Part shown: positions 36,695-47,202 of the stretch, piece after piece | Layout: every line of letters starts with the position of its first letter | Numbering within the stretch: position 1 is the stretch's first letter | From: Bradyrhizobium nivariense | GTDB taxonomy: Bacteria; Pseudomonadota; Alphaproteobacteria; Rhizobiales; Xanthobacteraceae | DNA length: 64,000 nt | Direction: 5' to 3' | NCBI RefSeq assembly: GCF_029846715.1 | Contig: NZ_JARVWW010000008.1 | Location: forward strand, 62,001 to 126,000 | The notes under the pieces: model-generated | Databases searched by the model: none | What the model was told of the DNA's origin: nothing | What the model saw: only the letters and a program-made list of their open reading frames with translations | Position numbers and translations under genes: made by a program

Positions 36695-38359
36695 ATGCGA
36701 TACGCTTCCCCATTCAGCTTTGCCGCGCTTTCACTGGCGCTCGCCGCCCTCCCCGCCGCGGCCCAGACTGCCGCGCCCGTCGAGCTGCGCATCCTCGCGA
36801 TCAACGATTTCCACGGCAATCTGCGGCCGCCGCCCGGCGGCATCCGCATCAATGATCCCGAGGACAAGGCCAGGAAGGTGATGGTGGCGGCCGGCGGTGC
36901 CGAATACATGGCGACGCTGGTGAAGCAGCTGCGCGAGGGACACAAGAACACGATCTTCGTCGCCGCCGGCGACCTGATCGGCGCGAGCCCCTTCCTGTCG
37001 GCAATGTTCCACGACGAGCCTTCGATCGAGTCGCTCTCGATGATGGGGCTCGCGATCACCTCGGTCGGCAATCACGAATTCGACGAGGGCAAGACCGAGC
37101 TCTTGCGGATGCAGAACGGCGGCTGTCATCCGGTCGACGGCTGCCAGGGACCGCATCCCTTCACGGGCGCCAAATTCCACTATCTCGCGGCCTCCACCAT
37201 CGAGACGGCGACGGGCAAGAGCGTGCTGCCGCCTTACGAGATCAGGGAGTTCGAGGGTATCCCCGTCGCCTTCATCGGACTGACCTTGAAGGAAACCGCG
37301 GGCATCGTCTCGCCATCAGGCATCACTGGCCTCGAATTCCGCGACGAAGCCGAAACGGTGAACGCGTTGGTGCCGCAGCTGAAGGCGCGTGGGGTCGAGG
37401 CGATCGTGGTGCTGATCCACCAGGGCGGCGAGCCGGCCGGCGACTACAATGAATGCCCTGCCATAACGGGACCGATAGTCGATATCGTCAAAAAATTCGA
37501 TCGCGCCGTCGACGTCGTCGTCAGCGGCCACACCCACCGCGCCTATGTCTGCGATATCGACGGACGGCTCGTCACCAGCGGCGACAAATACGGCACGCTG
37601 GTCACCGCGATCGATCTTAAGCTCGATCCGGCAACGCGCGATGTCGTCAGCGCCGGGGGCGAGAACGTCATCGTCGCCAATGCCTCGCTGCCGAAGGATC
37701 CCGAACAGACCGCGCTGATCGACGCCTACGACAAGCTTTCAGCGCCGATCGCCAATCGCCCGGCTGGCTCGGTGACGCAGACGCTGTCACGCGTGCCGAA
37801 CGAGGCCGGCGAAAGCGCGCTCGGCGACATCATCGCGGACGCGCAACTTGCCGCGACCAGGGACGCCAAGGATGGCAGCGCCGTGATCGCACTCACCAAT
37901 CCCGGCGGCATCCGCACCGACATCGTTCCAAAGGAGAACGGCGCGATATCCTTCGGCGATGTTTTCGCGAGCCAGCCGTTCCGCAACCGCCTCGTCACCA
38001 TGACGCTCACGGGCAGCCAGCTCAAGGACATGCTGGAGCAGCAATGGCTCGATCCGAAGCGGCCGCGGATCCTCCAGGTCTCGAACGGGTTCAGCTATGC
38101 CTGGGATACGTCGAAGCCATTCGGCGAACGTGTCGTCGCCGACAAGATGACGCTCAATGGCAGGCCGATCGAACCTGGAAGCAGCTACCGTGTCACTCTC
38201 AACGATTACCTCGCCGTCGGCGGCGACGGTTTTACGATCGCCAAACAGGGCACGGCGCCGCAATATGGCGGCTACGACGCGGATGCGCTGTTCGCCTTCT
38301 TCAGGGCGCACGGACCGATCGGGCCGCTGCCGCTGAGCCGCATCCTGCGCGTCAATTGA
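36695..38359 (+). CDS. Bifunctional metallophosphatase/5'-nucleotidase, periplasmic
   Basis: 554 residues with a signal peptide (cleavage near AAAQTAAP). The metallophosphatase domain shows INDFHGNL (metal Asp and His), GNHEFDEGK and VSGHTHRAYVC. The C-terminal 5'-nucleotidase domain (about 350-540) contains NPGGIRTD and the substrate-binding YAWDTSKPFG and VGGDGF segments. It dephosphorylates nucleotides in the periplasm for nucleoside and phosphate salvage. It appears monocistronic. Confidence 0.93.
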   Translation: MRYASPFSFAALSLALAALPAAAQTAAPVELRILAINDFHGNLRPPPGGIRINDPEDKARKVMVAAGGAEYMATLVKQLREGHKNTIFVAAGDLIGASPFLSAMFHDEPSIESLSMMGLAITSVGNHEFDEGKTELLRMQNGGCHPVDGCQGPHPFTGAKFHYLAASTIETATGKSVLPPYEIREFEGIPVAFIGLTLKETAGIVSPSGITGLEFRDEAETVNALVPQLKARGVEAIVVLIHQGGEPAGDYNECPAITGPIVDIVKKFDRAVDVVVSGHTHRAYVCDIDGRLVTSGDKYGTLVTAIDLKLDPATRDVVSAGGENVIVANASLPKDPEQTALIDAYDKLSAPIANRPAGSVTQTLSRVPNEAGESALGDIIADAQLAATRDAKDGSAVIALTNPGGIRTDIVPKENGAISFGDVFASQPFRNRLVTMTLTGSQLKDMLEQQWLDPKRPRILQVSNGFSYAWDTSKPFGERVVADKMTLNGRPIEPGSSYRVTLNDYLAVGGDGFTIAKQGTAPQYGGYDADALFAFFRAHGPIGPLPLSRILRVN

Positions 38360-38494
38360 TCCGGATCAAACGGACTGGTCCGGGACCGCCCTTTGCCATT
38401 CCCGGTGGAACGCATAGATTGGGTTTTGCATTTGCGTTTTGGCGCTGGATGCGCCAAGCGACGTCAAGAGCCCGCATCCCATGAGGCCGACCTG

Positions 38495-39424
38495 ATGAGT
38501 ACGCTTCTCCTCTCCCACAAGGCCTGCCTCGACCACGTCACGCCGCCGGGACACCCTGAAAGGCCGGACCGCCTGCGGGCGGTGGAGGAAGCGCTGTCGA
38601 ATGAGCGCTTCCAGTTCCTGGTGCGCGACCAGGCGCCGGAGGGCGATCTCGACCTCGTCACGCTCTGCCACAACGAGGATTACGTCACGGAACTGCGCCA
38701 CATCGCGCCGACCAGCGGCCAAGTCTATATCGATGGCGACACCTCGATGTCGCCGGGCACGTGGGAAGCGGTAATGCGCGGCGTCGGCGGTGCGGTCGCG
38801 GCGACCGAAGCGGTGATGGCGGGCGAGCATCGCAACGCCTTCGTCGCGGTGCGCCCGCCCGGCCACCACGCCGAGATCGGCAAGCCGATGGGCTTCTGCT
38901 TCTTCGACAACGTCGCAATCGCCGCCCGCCACGCGCAGCGCAAATACGGCATCAAGCGCGCGGCCATCGTCGATTTCGACGTGCATCACGGCAACGGCAC
39001 CCAGGACATCTTCTGGTCGGACCCGACCGTGATGTACTGCTCGACGCACCAGATGCCGCTGTTTCCGGGCACCGGCGCCAAGAGCGAGCGCGGCGACCAC
39101 GACACCATCGTCAACGCGCCGCTCGTCTCCGAAGACGGCGGGCCGGAATTCCGCATCGCGTTCGAGAATTTGATCCTGCCGCAGCTCGAAAAATTCAGCC
39201 CGGAGCTGCTCGTCATCTCGGCAGGCTTCGACGCGCATTATCGCGATCCGCTGGCGTCGCTGAATTTGCGCGCGGAGGATTATGCCTGGGTGACGCGCAA
39301 GCTGATGGACCTCGCCGACAAGACCGCCGGGGGGCGCGTTGTTTCTGTGCTCGAAGGCGGCTACGATCTGCAAGGACTGAAAGAATCTGTTACGGCGCAT
39401 GTCGGCGCCCTGATGGGCGCTTGA
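38495..39424 (+). CDS. Histone-deacetylase-family protein (acetylpolyamine amidohydrolase type)
   Basis: 309 residues starting [20 protein letters not shown]. Zn-site and catalytic motifs are [29 protein letters not shown] and the [11 protein letters not shown] segment, which supply the two active-site His and the metal Asp/His. It removes acetyl groups from polyamines or other acetylated amines. It sits 73 bp before xseB. Confidence 0.92.
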   Translation: MSTLLLSHKACLDHVTPPGHPERPDRLRAVEEALSNERFQFLVRDQAPEGDLDLVTLCHNEDYVTELRHIAPTSGQVYIDGDTSMSPGTWEAVMRGVGGAVAATEAVMAGEHRNAFVAVRPPGHHAEIGKPMGFCFFDNVAIAARHAQRKYGIKRAAIVDFDVHHGNGTQDIFWSDPTVMYCSTHQMPLFPGTGAKSERGDHDTIVNAPLVSEDGGPEFRIAFENLILPQLEKFSPELLVISAGFDAHYRDPLASLNLRAEDYAWVTRKLMDLADKTAGGRVVSVLEGGYDLQGLKESVTAHVGALMGA

Positions 39425-39497
39425 TGCACCCGCCACATTACGCCCGCAAAACCTTGCTTTCTCTGACGTGAAGCGAATCGGGCAATCGGAAACTTAC

Positions 39498-39749
39498 ATG
39501 GCCGAAAATACCCAAATCGACGTCTCCAGGCTGACCTTCGAACGCGCCATCGAGGAGCTCGAAACGATCGTGAAGCGGCTCGAGGACGGCAAGGTGCCGC
39601 TCGAAGAATCCGTGACGATCTACGAGCGCGGCGAGGCCCTGAAGCGCCGCTGCGAGGAGTTGCTGCGCCAGGCCGAGGCGCGCGTTGACAAGATCACAAC
39701 CGATGCCAGCGGCCAGGCCACCGGCACCGCGCCGCTCGACGTCCAGTAA
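39498..39749 (+). CDS. xseB: Exodeoxyribonuclease VII small subunit
   Basis: 83 residues, the usual XseB length, with FERAIEELETIVKRLEDGKVPLEESVTIYERG, a helical-hairpin pattern diagnostic of the family. It binds XseA to form exonuclease VII, which degrades single-stranded DNA. Met at 39498 fits the family N-terminus better than the Met ten codons upstream. Confidence 0.95.
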   Translation: MAENTQIDVSRLTFERAIEELETIVKRLEDGKVPLEESVTIYERGEALKRRCEELLRQAEARVDKITTDASGQATGTAPLDVQ

Positions 39750-40329
39750 GTGCCGCCGTTCGAAGCCTCGAGCCTCGGCCGCCCGCAGTTTTTCATGATC
39801 GCACGTTGCCGCTTGCCTGCTTGGGCCTAGGTGGCGGAGCACGACAATCGGGGAACTCCCCCACGAGGGCCGCCCCCTCCTGAATCCCGACCAAAAGACC
39901 TTGCTCTCGGCCAAAATCCTGCCGAGGAACCGGGCAAGGTAGGAACCCTTCCGCTGACGCCTCGGTTAACCACCCTGGTCCGCGGGTTGCTCGTGCATGC
40001 CCGTAATCGGCCCAGTGGGTTGGCTTTGGCCCAAGCTTTGGTGTAAAGCTGCGCGGAGTGTGGCTTTTTGTAAGCTTTGCGTGGGCACCGAATTCCGACG
40101 ACAAGCGCTTCAAACTGCTAATGAAATTGGTTGGGACGGACGAAGCCGATCTAAGTGACAGGGATCACAGAGACTGAACCGGAGCGCACTTAAGCTCACC
40201 TAAGCTTGAAGACGGGGCATTGCCCCATGCAGGTGGCTCCGACGGTTTAAGGACTCGCGCTGCGCCGATATTGTGCAAACCCATCGCGCGCCGGAACGAT
40301 CTTCCGGCGCTGACAAATTGGAAATCGCC
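39750..40329. other. Intergenic region between xseB and dxs
   Basis: About 580 bp without a convincing gene; it probably contains the dxs promoter. Short frames here lack family likeness or a ribosome-binding site. No RNA element was recognised. Confidence 0.5.
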
Positions 40330-42258
40330 GTGAACGCATACAGTAAAACGCCGCTTCTCGACACCATCCGGACGCCGGACGATTTGCGCAAGCTCAAGAT
40401 CGAGCAGGTTCGCCAGGTCGCCGACGAGCTGCGGCAGGAGACCATCGATGCCGTCTCCGTGACCGGGGGTCACTTCGGCGCGGGTCTCGGCGTGGTCGAG
40501 CTCACCACCGCGATCCATTACGTCTTCGACACGCCGCGCGACCGGCTGATCTGGGACGTCGGCCACCAGGCCTATCCGCACAAGATCCTCACCGGCCGGC
40601 GCGACCGCATCCGCACGCTGCGCACCGGCGGCGGCCTGTCCGGCTTCACCAAGCGCAGCGAGAGCGATTACGATCCGTTCGGCGCCGCACATTCCTCGAC
40701 CTCGATCTCTGCCGGCCTCGGCATGGCGGTCGCGCGCGACCTCTCCGGCGGCAAGAACAACGTCATCGCCGTCATCGGTGACGGCGCGATGTCGGCGGGC
40801 ATGGCCTATGAGGCCATGAACAATGCGGGTGCAATGAACTCGCGCCTGATCGTCATCCTCAACGACAACGACATGTCGATCGCGCCGCCGGTCGGCGCGA
40901 TGAGCGCCTATCTGTCGCGGCTCTACTCGGGCAAGACCTATCGTACGCTGCGCGATGCGGCCAAGCAGATCAACAAGCGCTTGCCGAAGATCCTTGCCAA
41001 CCGCGCCAACCGCGTCGAGGAATATTCTCGCGGCTTCATGATGGACGGCGGCACGCTGTTCGAGGAGCTCGGCTTCTATTACGTCGGCCCGATCGACGGC
41101 CATAACCTCGACCATCTCCTGCCCGTGCTGAAGAACGTCCGCGACATGGAGACCGGCCCGATCCTGGTCCACGTCGTGACCCAGAAGGGCAAGGGCTACG
41201 GTCCGGCGGAAGCTTCCGCCGACAAGTACCACGCCGTCGTCAAGTTCGACGTCGCGACCGGCACCCAGGCCAAGGCCAAGCCCAACGCGCCGGCCTATCA
41301 GAACGTGTTCGGCCAGAGCCTCGTCAAGGAAGCGGAGAAGGACGACAAGATCGTCGCCATCACCGCGGCGATGCCGTCCGGCACCGGCGTCGACATCTTC
41401 AACAAGGCGTTCCCGGACCGCACCTTCGACGTCGGCATCGCCGAACAGCACGCGGTGACGTTCGCCGCCGGTCTTGCGAGCGAAGGCTACAAGCCGTTCT
41501 GCGCGATCTACTCGACCTTCCTGCAGCGCGGCTATGACCAGATCGTGCATGACGTCGCGATCCAGAACCTGCCCGTCCGCTTCGCCATCGACCGCGCCGG
41601 CCTCGTCGGCGCCGACGGCGCGACCCATGCCGGCTCGTTCGACAACGCCTATCTCGGCTGTCTGCCGAACATGGTGATCATGGCGGCGGCCGACGAAGCC
41701 GACATGGTGCACATGGTTGCAACCCAGGTCGCGATCAACGACCGCCCCAGCGCGCTGCGCTATCCGCGCGGCGAAGGCCGCGGCATCGAAATGCCCGACG
41801 TCGGCGTTCCCCTCGAAATCGGCAAGGGCCGCGTGATCCGCCAGGGCAGCAAGATCGCGCTGCTTTCCTTCGGCACGCGTCTGGCCGAATGCGAGAAGGC
41901 CGCCGACGAGCTCGCAGCCCATGGCCTTTCGACCACGATCGCGGATGCGCGCTTCATGAAGCCGCTGGACACCGAACTGGTGCTCAAGCTCGCGCGCGAC
42001 CACGAGATCCTGATCACGATCGAGGAAGGCTCGGTCGGCGGTTTCGGCTCGCATGTCGCGCAGTACCTGACCGACCAGGGCGCGCTGGACAGCGGCTTGG
42101 TGCGGTTCCGCTCCATGGTGCTGCCCGACGTGTTCCAGGACCACGACACGCCGGCGGCGATGTACGGCCGTGCCGGTCTCGACGCCAAGGGCATCGTCGC
42201 CAAGGTGTTCGAGGCGCTCGGCAAGGACGTCAAGGCCGAGACGGTCAAGCTCGCCTAA
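40330..42258 (+). CDS. dxs: 1-deoxy-D-xylulose-5-phosphate synthase
   Basis: 642 residues from a GTG start ([20 protein letters not shown]). The thiamine-diphosphate site is shown by [22 protein letters not shown], and the [18 protein letters not shown] metal-binding motif. The transketolase-like middle domain has [17 protein letters not shown] with the catalytic Glu. It makes DXP from pyruvate and glyceraldehyde-3-phosphate, the first step of the MEP isoprenoid pathway. An ATG 19 codons upstream is possible but less like relatives. A nucleoside deoxyribosyltransferase-like gene and tlyA follow. Confidence 0.95.
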   Translation: MNAYSKTPLLDTIRTPDDLRKLKIEQVRQVADELRQETIDAVSVTGGHFGAGLGVVELTTAIHYVFDTPRDRLIWDVGHQAYPHKILTGRRDRIRTLRTGGGLSGFTKRSESDYDPFGAAHSSTSISAGLGMAVARDLSGGKNNVIAVIGDGAMSAGMAYEAMNNAGAMNSRLIVILNDNDMSIAPPVGAMSAYLSRLYSGKTYRTLRDAAKQINKRLPKILANRANRVEEYSRGFMMDGGTLFEELGFYYVGPIDGHNLDHLLPVLKNVRDMETGPILVHVVTQKGKGYGPAEASADKYHAVVKFDVATGTQAKAKPNAPAYQNVFGQSLVKEAEKDDKIVAITAAMPSGTGVDIFNKAFPDRTFDVGIAEQHAVTFAAGLASEGYKPFCAIYSTFLQRGYDQIVHDVAIQNLPVRFAIDRAGLVGADGATHAGSFDNAYLGCLPNMVIMAAADEADMVHMVATQVAINDRPSALRYPRGEGRGIEMPDVGVPLEIGKGRVIRQGSKIALLSFGTRLAECEKAADELAAHGLSTTIADARFMKPLDTELVLKLARDHEILITIEEGSVGGFGSHVAQYLTDQGALDSGLVRFRSMVLPDVFQDHDTPAAMYGRAGLDAKGIVAKVFEALGKDVKAETVKLA

Positions 42259-42291
42259 CAGCGAGCTTCGACCTTCTGCGAAGCAGTTCTC

Positions 42292-42846
42292 ATGAAAATC
42301 TATCTGGCAGGCCCCGACGTGTTCCTGCCAGATGCGGTCGAGGTCGGCCGGCAGAAGGTCGCGATCTGCGCCGCTCACGGACTTACCGGCCTCTACCCCC
42401 TCGACAACGAAATTGACCTCACCGCGCCTGATGCGTCGCGGCAGATCTTTTGCGGCAACGAGGCGATGATGGACGCGGCCGATGCCATCATCGCCAACCT
42501 CACGCCGTTCCGCGGCGCCGGCGCCGATCCCGGCACCGTCTACGAGCTCGGCTACATGGCCGGCCGCACCAAATTCTGCCTCGCCTATTCCAACGACGGC
42601 GCCGCCTACGCCGATCGTGTCGGCCGCTTCATGGAGGTGACGTCAGAAGACGGGCGGCTGGTCGACGCGCAGGGGCTGACGGTCGAGGATTTTGGCCTCG
42701 TCGACAATCTCATGATGATTCACGCGCTGGAGCTGCATGGTTGCCCGCTGGTGACGCCGGCGCAGATGCCGATCGACGTCTGGCACGATCTGGCCGCGTT
42801 CGAGGCTTGCGTCCGACTGGCGGCCGCGCGATTGATCGCTACATAA
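42292..42846 (+). CDS. Nucleoside 2-deoxyribosyltransferase-family protein
   Basis: 184 residues. KIYLAGPDVFLPDA at the N-terminus, ANLTPFRGAGADPGTVYELGYMAG with the family's Asp/Glu catalytic region, and LVDNLMMIHAL support the assignment. Members swap bases between deoxynucleosides or hydrolyse modified nucleotides. It starts 33 bp after dxs and is followed by tlyA, so all may be cotranscribed. Confidence 0.88.
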   Translation: MKIYLAGPDVFLPDAVEVGRQKVAICAAHGLTGLYPLDNEIDLTAPDASRQIFCGNEAMMDAADAIIANLTPFRGAGADPGTVYELGYMAGRTKFCLAYSNDGAAYADRVGRFMEVTSEDGRLVDAQGLTVEDFGLVDNLMMIHALELHGCPLVTPAQMPIDVWHDLAAFEACVRLAAARLIAT

Positions 42847-42872
42847 GCGCTTCAGGCGTCTTCGGAGAGATT

Positions 42873-43607
42873 ATGTCCCCTGCCCGCAAGCGCGCGGATG
42901 TTCTGCTGGTCGAGCGCGGCCTGTTCGAGAGCCGGGCGCGGGCGCGCGCGGCGATCGAGGCCGGACTCGTCACCGCCAACGACAAGCAGGTCGCAAAACC
43001 GTCGGAGACCATCGCCGAGGACGCCGTGATTCAGGCCGAGCCCGCGCACCCCTATGTCTCCCGCGGCGGCGTCAAGCTCGCCGGCGCGCTGGAGCGCTAC
43101 AGGATCGAGATCGAGGACCATGTCTGCCTCGACGTCGGCGCTTCCACCGGCGGGTTCACCGAGGTGCTGCTGGCGAACGGCGCGAGCCTCGTCTTTGCGG
43201 TCGATGTCGGCACCAACCAGTTGCATCCCTCGCTGCGCGGTCACGCCAAAATCGTGTCGATGGAAGAGACCGACATCCGCGCCTATGACGGCAAGCGCTT
43301 GCCGGCGCGGCCCGATGTCGTCGTGATCGACGTCAGCTTCATCTCGCTCAAGACGGTGCTGCCCGTGGCGCTGTCGCTGGCGGCCGCGCCGATGAGCCTG
43401 CTGGCGCTGATCAAGCCGCAATTCGAGGCGGACCGGAAGCACAACAAGAAGGGCATCATCCGCGACGCCGCCGTGCACCGCGAGATCTGCGACGACATTG
43501 CCGCCTTTGCGGCCTCGCTCGGCTGCACCGATATCGAGGTGTTCCCGTCGGCGATCACCGGCGGCGACGGCAATATCGAATTCTTCCTGGGCGCGCGCCG
43601 TGGTTGA
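42873..43607 (+). CDS. tlyA: TlyA-family rRNA 2'-O-methyltransferase
   Basis: 244 residues. An N-terminal S4 RNA-binding domain ([20 protein letters not shown], about 7-65) is followed by an FtsJ-like methyltransferase fold ([35 protein letters not shown]). TlyA methylates cytidine 2'-O in 16S and 23S rRNA. GGAGA precedes the ATG. Its stop overlaps the start of the next RNA methyltransferase gene, so the two are coupled. Confidence 0.92.
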   Translation: MSPARKRADVLLVERGLFESRARARAAIEAGLVTANDKQVAKPSETIAEDAVIQAEPAHPYVSRGGVKLAGALERYRIEIEDHVCLDVGASTGGFTEVLLANGASLVFAVDVGTNQLHPSLRGHAKIVSMEETDIRAYDGKRLPARPDVVVIDVSFISLKTVLPVALSLAAAPMSLLALIKPQFEADRKHNKKGIIRDAAVHREICDDIAAFAASLGCTDIEVFPSAITGGDGNIEFFLGARRG

Positions 43608-44847
43608 GCGCGTGAAGATCGAGCACGTCGGCCATCGCGGCGACGGCGTCTCGCTGGCTGCGGGCGATGCGGTCTATGTGCCCTATGCGCTCGGGGGCGA
43701 GACCGTCGAGGTCGACCACGTCGCCGGCAACCATCCCGACCGCCGCAAGCTGCTGGCAGTGGATGTCGCCAGCCCCGAGCGCGTCGAGCCGTTCTGTCCG
43801 CATTTCGGCGTCTGTGGCGGCTGCGCGATCCAGCACTGGGCGGCCGAGCCCTATCACGCCTGGAAGCGCGGCATCGTGGTCGAGACCCTGGCGCAGGCCG
43901 GCATCGACTGCGAGGTGGCGTCGCTGGTCGACGCTCACGGTGCGGGGCGCAGGCGCGTCACGCTGCACGGCCGGTTCGGCACGCATGACATCCTCAAGGT
44001 CGGCTTCTCGGCTGCCAGCTCGCACGACGTCATCCCGATCCATCGCTGCCCGGTCCTCGATCCCGGGCTCGAGGGCGCGCTCGATGCCGGTTGGGCGCTC
44101 GCCGAGCTGCTGACGTCCAAAATGCCGGTGACGAAACCGCTGGACATCCAGGTCACCGCGACCGCCAACGGTCTCGACGTCGACGTGCGCGGCTCCGGCC
44201 CGCTACCAACGCCGCTCGTGACGGCGCTCTCGCGCGTCGCCGAGCAGCATCGCCTGGCACGGCTGACACGGCACGGCGAACTGGTGCTGCAACGCCTGCC
44301 ACCGACCGTGCAGATGGGCCGAGCCGAGGTGACGCTGCCGCCGGGCTCGTTCCTGCAGGCGACTGTTGCAGGCGAAGAGACGCTTGCGTCTCTCGTCGCG
44401 GAGCGCATCGGCAAGGCCAAGAACGTTCTCGATCTCTTCTGCGGCGTCGGGCCGTTTGCGTTGAGGCTCGCCGAGAAGGCGCGCGTCACCGCCCATGACA
44501 ACGACGCCGGCGCCATTGCAGCGCTCGCAAAGGCCGCGCGCACGCCGGGGCTCAAGCCGATCAAGGCCGAGCCGCGCGACCTGTTCCGCCGCCCCCTGGT
44601 GCCGCCGGAGCTGCGCGATTTCGACGCCGTCGTGTTCGACCCGCCGCGCCAGGGCGCCCAGGCGCAGGCCTTGAAGTTCGCCGCGTGCAAGGTGCCTGTG
44701 GTGGTCGCGGTGTCCTGCAACGTCGCGACATTTGCTCGCGACGCCAGGCTCCTGATCGATGGCGGCTACAAGATCGACAGCGTCGTGCCCGTGGACCAGT
44801 TCCGCCACACGCCGCATGTCGAGCTGGTGGCGCGGTTCACGCGCTAG
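43600..44847 (+). CDS. TrmA/RlmD-type class I RNA m5U methyltransferase
   Basis: 415 residues starting with GTG that overlaps the tlyA stop by 8 bp. A TRAM-like N-terminus is followed by an iron-sulfur cysteine cluster ([15 protein letters not shown]), the SAM motif [22 protein letters not shown] and the catalytic Cys in [14 protein letters not shown]. It methylates uridine C5 in rRNA or tRNA. The exact target (U747, U1939 or tRNA U54) cannot be read from the sequence. Confidence 0.9.
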   Translation: MVERVKIEHVGHRGDGVSLAAGDAVYVPYALGGETVEVDHVAGNHPDRRKLLAVDVASPERVEPFCPHFGVCGGCAIQHWAAEPYHAWKRGIVVETLAQAGIDCEVASLVDAHGAGRRRVTLHGRFGTHDILKVGFSAASSHDVIPIHRCPVLDPGLEGALDAGWALAELLTSKMPVTKPLDIQVTATANGLDVDVRGSGPLPTPLVTALSRVAEQHRLARLTRHGELVLQRLPPTVQMGRAEVTLPPGSFLQATVAGEETLASLVAERIGKAKNVLDLFCGVGPFALRLAEKARVTAHDNDAGAIAALAKAARTPGLKPIKAEPRDLFRRPLVPPELRDFDAVVFDPPRQGAQAQALKFAACKVPVVVAVSCNVATFARDARLLIDGGYKIDSVVPVDQFRHTPHVELVARFTR

Positions 44848-44855
44848 TTTTGTTT

Positions 44856-44904
44856 GATCATGACCTTTTCGGGAAACCGCTGCACACTTTCCCGGGTCAT
44901 GCTC
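44856..44904. repeat. Dispersed palindromic repeat of the ATGACC/GGGTCAT type
   Basis: The element runs GATCATGACCTTTTCGGGAA, then ACCGCTGCACACTTTCCCGG and GTCATGCTC. It forms an imperfect palindrome and is very like an intergenic repeat frequent in Bradyrhizobium genomes. It lies between convergent genes. Confidence 0.7.
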
Positions 44905-45506
44905 TACCGCCGAAGGCCGCCCAAGGCCGGTGACTCGCCGGGCAGCAGCGACGAGTTGATGTCGCTATCCATGCGCCCAGATTGCTGCTGGGTGAAACCG
45001 GCGCCGAACGACAGGCTGAGGTTCGAGGTCGGCTTGAACTCGACACCCGCGAACGCGCCGTAACCGGGCGAGGCGCTAGAGGTGAGCGGCGCAAGCGAGC
45101 TGCCAATGCCGCCATTGTATTTCAGCGTGTCGAAACCGGCAAAGAACGTGACGGGCATGCCGCCCGCGGTCTTGGTGTTGTAACCAAACTGCGTGCCATC
45201 ATAAGAGAGCGCGCTGAAATTGCCGGCCGTGGTGGGCTGGCTGAGGCCGCTCAAACCAAGATCACCGCGTTGGCTTCCGACAAAGAAACCGGGACGAAAA
45301 CTGTAGCTTTCGTCTGCATCGCCGGCCTTGAAGCTTGGAAAATTGCCGTAGGCATCGGCGCTCTGGCCGCTACTTCCGCCAAAGCCGAAAGGACCGCCCG
45401 GTATCCAATACCTCAGCGGCGCCACTTGCGCATGAGTTGTTGCTCCGCCGAGGCAAAGCACGGCGAAGAGAGTTGCGAGGGCGCGTGAAGCTGCGAGGCT
45501 GAACAT
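44904..45506 (-). CDS. Exported hypothetical protein, outer-membrane-like
   Basis: 200 residues with a clear signal peptide (cleavage after ATTHA). The mature part is Gly/Ser/Phe-rich with alternating segments (YGAFAGVEFKPTSNLSLSFG) like beta-strands of a small outer-membrane barrel. No named family is recognised. It is convergent with the RNA methyltransferase gene and divergent from the carboxymuconolactone-decarboxylase-like gene. Confidence 0.7.
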   Translation of the reverse strand: MFSLAASRALATLFAVLCLGGATTHAQVAPLRYWIPGGPFGFGGSSGQSADAYGNFPSFKAGDADESYSFRPGFFVGSQRGDLGLSGLSQPTTAGNFSALSYDGTQFGYNTKTAGGMPVTFFAGFDTLKYNGGIGSSLAPLTSSASPGYGAFAGVEFKPTSNLSLSFGAGFTQQQSGRMDSDINSSLLPGESPALGGLRR

Positions 45507-45674
45507 TCAGGTGACCGTCAAGGAAGTGCGGAAATTATACGCGACGGATGTGGCGAATGCCAGTGGAGCCCGGGCATTGTTGCCTTCAACTCCCGCATGC
45601 GTTCCCGAGGTCTTGCACGGTTCGGATCGGACCGTAAGCTGTTGTCCGAAACAAGGCGGCGCGAGTCCGCCGGA

Positions 45675-46325
45675 ATGGGAGAAAGACGATGCGATATCCG
45701 GGCGTGGCGCTGGCTGTGCTGTGTGGCGATTTCGGGAGCAAGCCGCGCGGCCGAGCCGACCCGCTTCGTGCCGCTGAAGGCGGACGAGCTCACGCCGCCG
45801 CAGAAAGAATGGGCGGATGCGATCGCCGTGCCCCCGCGCAATGCCAAATTCACCAACCCGCCCTACCGCGCCTATATCCGCAACCCGGAGCTGGCGCCAA
45901 AGCTCTCCGCGATGTCGGATTATCTGCGCTGGAATTCGTCGCTGCCGGCGCGCCTCAGCGAGTTCGCCATCCTGATCACCGCGCGGCAATGGACCGCGCA
46001 GTACGAATGGTTCGCGCATTATCCGCTCGCGATGAAGGCCGGCCTCGATCCAGAGATCGCCAGGGACGTCGCGAACGGCGTACGGCCAAAGGCGATGAAG
46101 GATGACGAGGCTGCCCTCTATGATCTCGCAATGGCGCTCTACCGCAACAAGAAGGTCTCCGACGAAACCTACCGCGCAGCGCAGCAGAAATTCGGCGAGC
46201 GCGGCATCATGGATATCATCAGCCTGATCGGCTATTACGACCTGGTCTCGATGACGCTGATCACCATGCAGGCGGAAGCGCCGAACGACAGCGTGCCGCC
46301 GCTGCCACCGCTCGCCGCGAAGTAG
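45675..46325 (+). CDS. Carboxymuconolactone decarboxylase-family protein with signal peptide
   Basis: 216 residues from ATG at 45675, which opens a signal peptide (WRWLCCVAISGASRA). The body has the CMD/AhpD-like helical fold: LPARLSEFAILITARQWTAQYEWFAHYPLA and the downstream FGERGIMDIISLIGYYDLVSM. The Cys-x-x-Cys of peroxidase-active AhpD proteins is absent, so it is closer to decarboxylase-like or unknown members. Export would be unusual for a decarboxylase. Confidence 0.85.
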   Translation: MGERRCDIRAWRWLCCVAISGASRAAEPTRFVPLKADELTPPQKEWADAIAVPPRNAKFTNPPYRAYIRNPELAPKLSAMSDYLRWNSSLPARLSEFAILITARQWTAQYEWFAHYPLAMKAGLDPEIARDVANGVRPKAMKDDEAALYDLAMALYRNKKVSDETYRAAQQKFGERGIMDIISLIGYYDLVSMTLITMQAEAPNDSVPPLPPLAAK

Positions 46326-46393
46326 CCGGAGCGTTCGATTGGCAGTACCGTGGCGGCACTGACATCATATCGCGGCAAAACGACGGTGAGGCG

Positions 46394-47026
46394 TTACGCG
46401 GTCTTGTCCACCGAGGACGACGTATCGGCCGGCGGATATTTCGTCACGGGCACCATGAACGACTTGTTGCCGACCTGGTAGATGATCTTGCCGCTCTGCC
46501 CGTCGTCGGTCGCGATCTGCGCCTGCCCGAACATGATGACGTTCTTGTAGACGGTGCCGGTGCCCTGACGGGTGACGCCGTCGGTGGTGACGCTGACCTG
46601 CGCTTCGTTGCCGTTGACGGCGAGCACCCTGAAGCTCGCGCTCTTGCCATTGTCACTGGAATAGCCGCCCCAGCTTCCCATCAGGCGGCTGTCCGAGGCC
46701 GGCGGCGCCTGCTTATCCAGCGTCGCGGTCTGCTTGCCCGCGCCAGCCGAGGACAAGAGCACCAAACTCTTGCCGTCCTTGGTGCCGACCGTGATGTTAC
46801 CGAAGGTGAGAAGCGCGCCACTGACCTCGCCAAAGCCGCGCTCGGTGTGCCCGTTATGGGTGTACTCGACCTGCGCCCGGGCCCCGCGGATGTTCACGAC
46901 CTTGAAGCCGACGGGCTGGTTGTTGCCCGCCCAATTGCCCTTCCAGTCACCGAGCAGGGCGCTCTGGTGATAGACCCGCTCGTTGGCGGGAGAAATCTGG
47001 CTGGTGCTCGACGTGACGATGGCCAT
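46394..47026 (-). CDS. Hypothetical protein with two tandem beta-rich repeats
   Basis: 210 residues with no recognised family. Two halves resemble each other: about 25-95 (LLGDWKGNWAGN...GFGEVSGALLTFGNITVGTKDG) and about 114-185 (LMGSWGGYSSDN...GTGTVYKNVIMFGQAQIATDDG). Each has a GxW opening and a run of beta-strands, which suggests a duplicated small barrel. There is no signal peptide. It stands alone, convergent with the CMD-family gene. Confidence 0.75.
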   Translation of the reverse strand: MAIVTSSTSQISPANERVYHQSALLGDWKGNWAGNNQPVGFKVVNIRGARAQVEYTHNGHTERGFGEVSGALLTFGNITVGTKDGKSLVLLSSAGAGKQTATLDKQAPPASDSRLMGSWGGYSSDNGKSASFRVLAVNGNEAQVSVTTDGVTRQGTGTVYKNVIMFGQAQIATDDGQSGKIIYQVGNKSFMVPVTKYPPADTSSSVDKTA

Positions 47027-47202
47027 TGGATTGCTCGGCGGATTGGTCTGACAGGCCCGCTTCGTTCGCGCCCCGACAGCAGCGTCAGAACATTATCCGG
47101 AAACAACTGGAAACGGCCGATTAGGGCCGCCCAACGGTTAACGCACGGTTAAAATTCTACCGGAAGCAAACCAGGGCAAAAGGTCTCATGCGGTGGTAGC
47201 GT

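Noticed and set aside
40165..42378. Very long open frame (737 codons) on the strand opposite dxs
   Set aside because: It is the shadow of dxs in high-GC DNA; it has an Arg/His/Asp/Val-rich composition and no family motifs.
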